Shown in pieces: positions 6,145-12,702 of a stretch of DNA of 17,760 bases (its first letter is position 1; every line of letters begins with the position of its first letter). The stretch covers positions 1 to 17,760 of the forward strand of contig CAXDRX010000026.1 of the NCBI GenBank assembly GCA_963991985.1, given 5' to 3'. This DNA is from MED-G17 sp963991985 (GTDB lineage Bacteria > Bacteroidota > Bacteroidia > NS11-12g > UBA9320). A model generated the notes under the pieces. The model was not told where the DNA came from. It saw nothing but the letters and a program-made list of their open reading frames with translations, and searched no databases. The position numbers were made by a program, and so were the translations under genes.

Positions 6145-8420
6145 TTGAAACTATTAACATAAAGAATGTTGCCACTTTCGAACCAACAAATGGCGTTCAA
6201 ATAACTGATTTGAAAAAAGTCAATTTTTTCTTTGGTTTTAATGGTTCTGGAAAATCAACAATTGCAAAATACCTTCATAGCTTATCATTGGAGGAAAGTC
6301 AAAGGAGTTTAGACTTTAAAGATTGTACTCAAACCGGTTACAACGACTCAAGTCACCAAATTTTAACTTTTGATGAAAACTTTACAGAAGTAAATTTTAA
6401 ACAAAACCCATTATTAAAAGGAGTATTTTCTTTAAATGAGAAAAACGATATTATTGATGGGCAGATAGCAACACAAAAATCTATTATTATTTCTTTCAAA
6501 AACTTAAAAGAAAAGAAAGAACAACTAATATTAAAAATTGAGCAGGATAAAAACCAAAAACATACAGCATTACTTAATACTTGCTGGTCTCAACGGGATA
6601 CATTTTCAACATTTACGAAAATAAACCTTGTTCATTCAGGAAGCAAACCTAATCATTTACAAAAGTTAAAAGACATTTTGCGAAATCCTCTTGCAAATGT
6701 TCCAACAATCGAACAATTAACCGAGCGCTATAATTCTCTTTATGAAAATGAGATTTCTGAAATCACAATAACGGTAGATTCAAAACTTTATAAAGAAATC
6801 AGAATTATTGAAAGAGAATTTGAAAGTTTGCTTTCTGAAGTTATTGTTGGTAATGAGGATGTAGATATTGCTGCATTAATAAAAAAACTTGATTCAAGAA
6901 GCTGGGTTGAAACAGGCGTGAAATATTTAGAACAGACTGATGATATTTGTCCTTTTTGCCAACAGCAAACTATTTCTGATAATCTAAAGCAACAATTCAA
7001 TGAATTATTTGATGAAACGTATAAAGAAAAAATTGAGGAAATAGAAAGACTTTTTAATTTACACAAGCAAAAGTCAAATGCTTTACTTTCTAATATTTTA
7101 GAAATTCAGAATGTTTACAATCCTAACAATTTAGTTTCAAAAACTTATATAAAACTTAAAGAGTTATTTGATAATAATTCTGGAATTATTGCCTATAAAA
7201 TCAAACATTCAAATGAAAAAAAGAGTTTAACGTCACTGAAAACAATTAAATCTGAATTATCAGGCATTATTAATTCCATTAAACAAAACAACACTACATT
7301 TTCAGAATTAGGCGATAGTAGAAATAACCTAATATCAGACATTTGGTTATTTATGGCACAGCAGTGTCAGACTGATATTGAAACTTTTGCAGAAAAAGAA
7401 ATCAAATATCAACGTATTATTCCTCTTGCAAATCAATTAATCGGAACCTACAATACACAAGAACTTGCAGCCAAGCAGACAATTGAATCCCTTAGAGGTC
7501 AGACGGTAAATACCAAAGATGCTGTTGATAATATAAACCTTATCTTGAAGAGTGCTGGATTTGAAGGATTTGAAGTTGATGAAAAAGATACCGTAAACAA
7601 TATCTCTCAATACTATCTGAAAAGAAATGGTAACTCGGATGAAAATCCTGTCTTTAGAAGTTTGAGTGAGGGAGAAAAGAATTTCATTTCATTTCTCTAT
7701 TTCTTTCAGTTTTGTGTTGGTACTGATGACATTGAGAATAATAGCACTAAAAAGAAAATAATAGTTATTGACGACCCTGTTTCGAGCTTAGATAGTCAAT
7801 CATTATTTGTTGTTTCAACGCTTATACGCCAACTAATTTTGAGAAAAGGGAATAATCCAAGAGCAGAAAAAAAACTGTTTAAGAATACAAATGTTTCGCA
7901 AGTTTTTGTTCTAACACATAACCTGTATTTCTACAAAGAAGTATCTTTTGAAAAACACTCAATTTGCATTGACTTTTGGCACTACCGAATAAGTAAAACA
8001 AACAATGTTTCTGAAATATCAGGATGTAATAATCGAACAGTGTTTGACGACTATTCTTTATTATGGCAAACATTAAAAGACATTAATGACAATTTGCCAG
8101 CAGATAGTTCATTAAATATTGTAATCGCTAACACAATGAGACGAGTTATTCAAAGTTTTGTGAATTTCATTGGTTTAGGAAAAGATTCTTGGGGTGCTAT
8201 TTTAAACGAAAATTCACAAGAACCGAGTTACTATATTAAATGTTCCTTTATTTCTACTATTAATGATGAGAGCCATAAAGTAACTGCATTGGATAGTATT
8301 TATTATCAAAAAATTATAAATGAACAGCCTCAATTATTATTTGATGTTTTTAAAGAAATATTTATTTCAATCGGAAAAGAACATTATGAATTAATGATGG
8401 AAGAAACTATAGAAGAATAG
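6141..8420 (+). CDS. AAA_13-type ATPase, RloC/PrrC-like candidate anticodon nuclease
   Basis: The 759-residue product has an SMC/ABC-like layout. The Walker A motif GFNGSGKST is at 32-40, long coiled-coil regions follow, and a zinc-hook-like CPFC is at 270-273. The ABC signature SLSEGEK is at 507-513, the Walker B strand IIVIDDPVSSLD at 540-551, and the switch His in LTHN at H593. The C-terminal domain has NTMRRVIQSF (664-673) and NDESH (708-712). RloC joins such an ATPase with a zinc hook to a tRNA anticodon nuclease; PrrC, its shorter relative, lies between hsdS and hsdR in EcoprrI, the same position as here. The PrrC catalytic triad is Arg-x3-Glu...His. Here the matching residues are R667-x3-Q671 and H712, so Glu is replaced by Gln. 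Nuclease activity is therefore uncertain. The gene is much more AT-rich than hsdR (about 24% GC in three sampled 60-base lines), suggesting separate acquisition. Confidence 0.85.
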   Translation: MIETINIKNVATFEPTNGVQITDLKKVNFFFGFNGSGKSTIAKYLHSLSLEESQRSLDFKDCTQTGYNDSSHQILTFDENFTEVNFKQNPLLKGVFSLNEKNDIIDGQIATQKSIIISFKNLKEKKEQLILKIEQDKNQKHTALLNTCWSQRDTFSTFTKINLVHSGSKPNHLQKLKDILRNPLANVPTIEQLTERYNSLYENEISEITITVDSKLYKEIRIIEREFESLLSEVIVGNEDVDIAALIKKLDSRSWVETGVKYLEQTDDICPFCQQQTISDNLKQQFNELFDETYKEKIEEIERLFNLHKQKSNALLSNILEIQNVYNPNNLVSKTYIKLKELFDNNSGIIAYKIKHSNEKKSLTSLKTIKSELSGIINSIKQNNTTFSELGDSRNNLISDIWLFMAQQCQTDIETFAEKEIKYQRIIPLANQLIGTYNTQELAAKQTIESLRGQTVNTKDAVDNINLILKSAGFEGFEVDEKDTVNNISQYYLKRNGNSDENPVFRSLSEGEKNFISFLYFFQFCVGTDDIENNSTKKKIIVIDDPVSSLDSQSLFVVSTLIRQLILRKGNNPRAEKKLFKNTNVSQVFVLTHNLYFYKEVSFEKHSICIDFWHYRISKTNNVSEISGCNNRTVFDDYSLLWQTLKDINDNLPADSSLNIVIANTMRRVIQSFVNFIGLGKDSWGAILNENSQEPSYYIKCSFISTINDESHKVTALDSIYYQKIINEQPQLLFDVFKEIFISIGKEHYELMMEETIEE

Positions 8421-8423
8421 CGA

Positions 8424-11400
8424 ATGAAATTCACAGAAGCGAAATTAGAGCAAGTATTTGTAGAGCTTTTAGGAAATGAAGGCTACCCACATTTTGTGGG
8501 CAATACCATTTCGCGCCAAAGTGAAGATGAAGTGCTAATTGAAGATGACTTAAAGACCTATCTGCTCACTCGCTATCAAAATGCCCAACTTACCGAAACA
8601 GAAGCTCAATCCATTATTCTGCAACTCAAATCGCTTTCATCGGCTGACCTTTACGAAACCAACAAAAAGATCATGCGTTGGCTCTCAGATGGTTTTATTC
8701 TGAAACGAGAAGACCGCACCCAAAAAGACATACATATTTCGCTCATTGATTATGTGGGCTTAGACCGCCAACGCCAAAGCGAAAACCTTGATGCCATTGC
8801 TGCTGAACCCAACAAGCAATATCCACCAGACACCAATATCTATAAGTTTGTAAATCAGTTAGAAATTGTTGGTACAGAAAGACGAATCCCAGACGGTATT
8901 TTGTACATCAATGGATTGCCTGTGGTGGTTTTTGAATTCAAAACAGCCATTCAGGAAAACACCACGATTCACAACGCCTATGTACAATTGACCACTCGTT
9001 ACAGACGAGACATTCCTGAACTTTTCAAATACAATGCTTTTTGCATCATCAGTGATGGTGTGAACAACAAGGCAGGTTCATTCTTCGCCCCTTACGAGTT
9101 TTACTATGCTTGGCGAAGAATTGCAGGCTTGGCAAAAGACCTGCCTGTGCCCAGACCATTAGTAGATAATTTTTGTGCATATGTATTAAAATGTGCTGAC
9201 GGATCATTTTATAAGGGACAAACGAATGATTTATATAGAAGATTAGAAGAACATATAGTGGGGGAAGTTAGTTGGACTGCAAATAAACATCCCATTGAAC
9301 TAATACATTGGGAATTTTTTTTAACAAGAGAAGAGTCTGTTAAAAGAGAAAAAGAATTAAAATCTGGGTTTGGCAGAAAGTGGCTAAAAAAACAATTTGA
9401 GAAGAAACAATTAGCAAAGTGGTCACGGCAGACAGGTGTTGACGGCATTGACAGTATGTTCACATTGGTTCAAGGAATGTTGCACAAAAACCGCTTGCGA
9501 GATATTGTTCAGAACTTCATCTACATTCCGGATTCTTCCAAGAAAGATGAGAAAATAGTTTGCCGCTATCCACAGTATTATGCTGCTCGTAGCTTGTATG
9601 AAAACATCAAAAAGGCAGAGAAACCCGAAGGAGACGGAAAAGGCGGAACTTACTTTGGAGCCACAGGAAGTGGAAAAAGCTTTACCATGCTGTATCTCAC
9701 TCGCCTATTGATGAAGAGTACTTATTTTGAAAGTCCAACCATAGTACTCATCACCGACCGAACAGATTTGGACGATCAACTTTCAGGGCAATTCACTAAT
9801 GCCAAACAGTTCGTTGGCGACAACATTATTGAAAGTGTAGAAAGCCGAGAAGATTTAAGAGACAAATTACAAGGCAGACAAAGTGGTGGCGTGTTTTTGA
9901 CCACCATTCACAAGTTCACAGAAGACACCGAACTACTAACGGAGCGAAGCAATGTGATTTGTATTTCAGACGAAGCACACAGAAGCCAAACCAATCTTGA
10001 CCAGAAAGTAAAAGTGACCAAGGATGGGGTGAAAAAGACCTTTGGCTTTGCCAAATACCTGCACGATTCTTTACCCAACGCCACATTTGTTGGCTTTACA
10101 GGCACACCGATTGATGCCACTTTAGATGTGTTTGGAAAAGTGATTGATGCCTACACAATGACGGAATCGGTACGAGATGAAATTACGGTTCGAATAGTTT
10201 ATGAAGGAAGAGCGTCTAAAGTAGCCTTACACAATAGTGAATTAGAGAAAATCGAAAAATATTATGAAGAAGCAGCCGAAGAAGGAGCCAATGAATACCA
10301 AATAGAAGAAAGTAAAAAGGCAACGGCCACAATGAATGCCATTTTGGGCGACCCTGACCGATTGAAAGCCGTTGCAGAAGATTTTGTTAATCACTATGAA
10401 AATCGCGTTAGCGAAGGTGCTACTGTGAAAGGCAAAGCAATGTTTGTATGCAGTAATCGTGAAATTGGATATGAATTTTATAAAAATGTCATTGCCCTAC
10501 GCCCAGAATGGACAGAAGTAAAAGTTGCTGAAGAAGGCACCATTCTTACAGATATGGAGAAGAGGGAAATCAAACCAATGGAACGTATCAAAATGATAAT
10601 GACTAGAGGTAAAGACGACCCTAAAGCGATGTTCGATTTACTTGGCACAAAAGAGTATCGAAAAGAACTAGACCGCCAATTCAAAAACGAAAAATCCAAC
10701 TTCAAAATCGCCATTGTAGTCGATATGTGGCTTACAGGTTTTGACGTGCCGTTCTTAGATTCCATCTACATCGACAAACCAATACGCCAACATAATTTAA
10801 TTCAAACCATTTCAAGGGTCAACAGAAAATATAAAGGTAAGAACAAAGGCTTGGTTGTGGATTACATCGGCATTAAAAAGCAAATGAACCTTGCCCTTGC
10901 CAAATACAACAAAGGTGAAAGCGAAAACTTTGAAGACATCCAGGAATCACTGATTGTAGTTCGCAATCACTTAGACCTTTTAGCAAAGATTTTCAACAAG
11001 TTTGATAGTTCGGGATATTTTGACGGCACAGCCCTTCAGCAATTAAACACGCTGAATATGGCTGCTGAATACGTTCAGTTGACCAAAGATTTGGAAACCC
11101 GATTTATGGGCTTGGTAAAACGTTTAAAAGCTGCTTATGACATCTGTGCAGGAAGCGAACATCTAACCCAAACTGAAAGAGATTACACGCATTTCTATTT
11201 GGCAGTTCGGTCAATAGTTTTTAAACTCACCAAGGGCAATGCCCCTGATACGGCTCAAATGAACGCCAAGGTTCGAGAAATGATAAAAGATGCTCTGCAA
11301 AGTGATGGTGTTGAGGAAATCTTCAAAATTGGAGATGAACAAGAAACAGAGCAAGACATTTTTGATGAAGACTACTTAGCTAAGATTGACAAAATCAAAC

Positions 11401-11936
11401 TGCCTAACACCAAAATCAAACTTCTTCAACAACTCTTAGCCAAAGCTATTGGAGAGATGAAGAAAGTGAACAAGGTAAAAGGCATTGATTTTAGCAAGAA
11501 GATGCAATCCTTGGTTGAGAAGTACAACGAACGTAAGGAAGATGATGTACTGCGAAGTGAAGTGTACGAAGAAATGGCAGAACACTTGACCAACTTGATT
11601 TGGGAAGTACAAAAAGAGTTCTCAGCAGGTGACGAACTCGGGATTGACTTTGAAGAAAAAGCGTTTTACGACATTCTCAAAGATTTATGTATCAAATACG
11701 ACTTCAAGTATCCTGAGGATAAGCTGATAAACTTGGCTAAGGCGGTCAAAGATTTGGTGGATTCACAAGCCAAATATCCTGATTGGAGTAAACGTGAAGA
11801 CATTAAATCCGCTCTAAAAGTCGGACTTATAATTCTCTTGGACGAACACGGTTATCCGCCAGTTGAACGAGACGAAGTTTACGTGGAGATTTTTGAACAA
11901 GCGGAGAATTTTAAAAAGAACAAATTATTGAAATAA
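8424..11936 (+). CDS. hsdR: Type I restriction endonuclease subunit HsdR with an inserted GIY-YIG domain
   Basis: HsdR cuts unmethylated DNA after ATP-driven translocation. Of its 1170 residues, about 1-240 form the HsdR_N nuclease domain with the PD-(D/E)XK residues D157 and E171-x-K173 (EFK). Residues about 245-335 are an extra GIY-YIG nuclease-like domain not normally found here. The usual HsdR sequence resumes at DGIDSMFTLVQGM (340-352). The helicase motor has Walker A GATGSGKS (412-419), DEAH (516-519), FTGTP (558-562), a DMWLTGFDVP segment (767-776) and motif VI QTISRVNRKYKG (794-805). The helical C-terminal region binds the methyltransferase. The start lies 3 nt after the ATPase stop. 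Without the insert the length would be about 1080, typical of the EcoR124I-like group. No stop or frameshift is present, so the protein is presumably made. Confidence 0.95.
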   Translation: MKFTEAKLEQVFVELLGNEGYPHFVGNTISRQSEDEVLIEDDLKTYLLTRYQNAQLTETEAQSIILQLKSLSSADLYETNKKIMRWLSDGFILKREDRTQKDIHISLIDYVGLDRQRQSENLDAIAAEPNKQYPPDTNIYKFVNQLEIVGTERRIPDGILYINGLPVVVFEFKTAIQENTTIHNAYVQLTTRYRRDIPELFKYNAFCIISDGVNNKAGSFFAPYEFYYAWRRIAGLAKDLPVPRPLVDNFCAYVLKCADGSFYKGQTNDLYRRLEEHIVGEVSWTANKHPIELIHWEFFLTREESVKREKELKSGFGRKWLKKQFEKKQLAKWSRQTGVDGIDSMFTLVQGMLHKNRLRDIVQNFIYIPDSSKKDEKIVCRYPQYYAARSLYENIKKAEKPEGDGKGGTYFGATGSGKSFTMLYLTRLLMKSTYFESPTIVLITDRTDLDDQLSGQFTNAKQFVGDNIIESVESREDLRDKLQGRQSGGVFLTTIHKFTEDTELLTERSNVICISDEAHRSQTNLDQKVKVTKDGVKKTFGFAKYLHDSLPNATFVGFTGTPIDATLDVFGKVIDAYTMTESVRDEITVRIVYEGRASKVALHNSELEKIEKYYEEAAEEGANEYQIEESKKATATMNAILGDPDRLKAVAEDFVNHYENRVSEGATVKGKAMFVCSNREIGYEFYKNVIALRPEWTEVKVAEEGTILTDMEKREIKPMERIKMIMTRGKDDPKAMFDLLGTKEYRKELDRQFKNEKSNFKIAIVVDMWLTGFDVPFLDSIYIDKPIRQHNLIQTISRVNRKYKGKNKGLVVDYIGIKKQMNLALAKYNKGESENFEDIQESLIVVRNHLDLLAKIFNKFDSSGYFDGTALQQLNTLNMAAEYVQLTKDLETRFMGLVKRLKAAYDICAGSEHLTQTERDYTHFYLAVRSIVFKLTKGNAPDTAQMNAKVREMIKDALQSDGVEEIFKIGDEQETEQDIFDEDYLAKIDKIKLPNTKIKLLQQLLAKAIGEMKKVNKVKGIDFSKKMQSLVEKYNERKEDDVLRSEVYEEMAEHLTNLIWEVQKEFSAGDELGIDFEEKAFYDILKDLCIKYDFKYPEDKLINLAKAVKDLVDSQAKYPDWSKREDIKSALKVGLIILLDEHGYPPVERDEVYVEIFEQAENFKKNKLLK
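9151..9440 (+). other. GIY-YIG nuclease domain inserted in frame in hsdR
   Basis: HsdR residues about 243-339 resemble the small stand-alone UvrC/YhbQ-like GIY-YIG proteins common in Bacteroidota. C251-A252-Y253 takes the place of the GIY motif (followed by VLKCADGS), Y263-K-G265 that of YIG, then QTNDLYRRLEEH with R273 and H277, and KREKELK with E309, the expected catalytic Glu position. The key residues look intact. By hand count 9181-9420 is 31% GC (74 of 240), against 38-48% in the four adjoining 60-base lines sampled (9001-9120, 9421-9540). Short imperfect inverted repeats lie at its edges (9139-9148 with 9428-9437, 8 of 10; GACCA 9154-9158 with TGGTC 9420-9424). These may be element ends or chance. 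Confidence 0.8.
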
Positions 11937-12016
11937 TGCCAGCACTCAACAGCCAAACACATTACCAAGCCGCTCAAAGCAGCCGCACAAGCCAAAGCTT
12001 GTCAAAGAGTGTGGCT

Positions 12017-12029
12017 AAGCCAACGCACA
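12017..12029 (+). repeat. 13-bp direct repeat, right copy
   Basis: AAGCCAACGCACA is identical to 2259-2271 and has the same orientation. The two copies bracket the whole restriction operon. Confidence 0.6.
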
Positions 12030-12051
12030 GACGAAAAAGAAATAAAAAAAC

Positions 12052-12077
12052 GGGGCACAACAACACCTATACGCAAT
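12052..12077 (-). repeat. Right boundary inverted repeat of the restriction island
   Basis: On the + strand this reads GGGGCACAAC, AACACC, TATACGCAAT. It is the inverted partner of 2221-2247: ten of ten matches in the GTTGTGCCCC arm and nine of ten in the ATTGCRTATA arm, with spacers of 6 and 7 nt that are not alike. Its outer end runs into the hairpin at 12067-12100. Confidence 0.6.
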
Positions 12078-12100
12078 GCCCTTCGGGACACTGCGCATAG
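12067..12100. repeat. Hairpin with UUCG tetraloop at the right island boundary
   Basis: CTATACGCAATGCCC pairs with GGGACACTGCGCATAG around a TTC/UUCG-type loop, with two A-C mismatches and one bulged A on the + strand. On the - strand the two A-C mismatches become G-T wobbles, so the - strand folds better. No T-run follows, so it is not a standard terminator. It may be part of the mobile boundary element. Confidence 0.55.
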
Positions 12101-12195
12101 CCAAACCGTTCTCATCAAGCTGGCCCAACTCACAAGGATAAATGAAAACAATAAAATATCAAAAAGAACGTTTTATGATTGTATCCTTATGAATA

Positions 12196-12627
12196 ATGAA
12201 AAAAAGTCTTTCAAATAGAATTGTCGCTAGTTCAATGGCTTTGTTGATGATGCTATCGTCAACGGGGTTCTCGATGAATGTTCACTATTGTCAAGATCAG
12301 ATAAAGGATATCTGCCTATTTAGAAAAGCAAAATCCTGTCACGAAAAACAATCAAATTCTGTTTGTTGCAAGGCAAACACCATCAATAGAGCAGATAAAG
12401 ATAAGTGCTGTCATAACGAAACAATTGTCGTTGAAAAATCAAATCTAGATGCTACTCTTACTCAACTTGAAACTGCACATGATATTAAATTAGAATTTTC
12501 AGCTGCTTTTGTAGAATCACACGTCTTCAACTACAATTTACAGCCTGATTTTCAGACTTATAAACAGTACAAGCCTCCTTTACCTGAAAGAGACCTTCAG
12601 GTACTTTATCAGACTTTCCTTATTTAA
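12196..12627 (+). CDS. Secreted Cys-rich small protein of the HYC_CC_PP type
   Basis: This 143-residue protein has an N-terminal signal-like segment (KK followed by a hydrophobic run ASSMALLMML up to about residue 26), so it is probably exported. After it come V-H30-Y-C32, C40, C48, paired C57-C58 and C71-C72, and near the C-terminus YKPPLPERDLQVLYQTFLI. The HYC, CC and PP signatures match a Bacteroidota family that often precedes copper/silver efflux genes. The His/Cys pattern suggests periplasmic metal binding or a metal-sensing accessory role, which is inference. The cusA gene starts 75 nt downstream. The ATG at 12196 is chosen because the signal segment begins there; the frame has an earlier stop in the repeats. 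Confidence 0.85.
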   Translation: MKKSLSNRIVASSMALLMMLSSTGFSMNVHYCQDQIKDICLFRKAKSCHEKQSNSVCCKANTINRADKDKCCHNETIVVEKSNLDATLTQLETAHDIKLEFSAAFVESHVFNYNLQPDFQTYKQYKPPLPERDLQVLYQTFLI

Positions 12628-12644
12628 TTCCCTTACATTGATGT

Positions 12645-12668
12645 TTCATCCTGACACAATAGGATGAA
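12645..12668. repeat. Inverted repeat between the HYC-type gene and cusA
   Basis: TTCATCCT (12645-12652) and AGGATGAA (12661-12668) are perfect 8-bp arms around an 8-nt loop. No T-run follows directly. It could be an mRNA-processing or stability hairpin, a weak attenuator, or an operator for a metal-responsive regulator. Confidence 0.5.
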
Positions 12669-12702
12669 CTAATTTCAATTTTAAAAATTTAAAGAATGAA
12701 AA

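Larger units (their letters stand above)
11937..12195. other. Gene-free right flank of the restriction operon
   Basis: This 259-nt stretch carries the right copy of the 13-bp direct repeat, the right boundary inverted repeat, and a UUCG-capped hairpin. A small inverted repeat ACAAGC-CAAA-GCTTGT lies about 30 nt before the direct repeat. A 69-codon open frame (12009-12218) runs through these repeats and into the next gene and is not credible as a gene. No T-tailed terminator for hsdR is seen. A weak -7-like match (TATGATTG, 12174-12181) precedes the next gene without a clear -33 element. Confidence 0.6.

Noticed and set aside
8486..8500. CCCACA-TTT-TGTGGG inverted repeat near the hsdR start
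   Set aside because: Short arms inside coding sequence with no second copy or other support; likely chance.
9151..9440. Intein in HsdR
   Set aside because: No Hedgehog/intein splicing motifs (N-terminal Cys/Ser block, TxxH, C-terminal HN) flank the insert; it looks like a plain domain insertion.
2221..12100. Standard integron attC sites at the island ends
   Set aside because: The motifs do not match the attC core sites and no integrase is present in the window, so only the general resemblance is reported.
12009..12218. 69-codon frame after hsdR
   Set aside because: It spans the direct repeat, boundary repeat and hairpin and overlaps the signal peptide of the HYC-type gene; it is repeat DNA read by chance.
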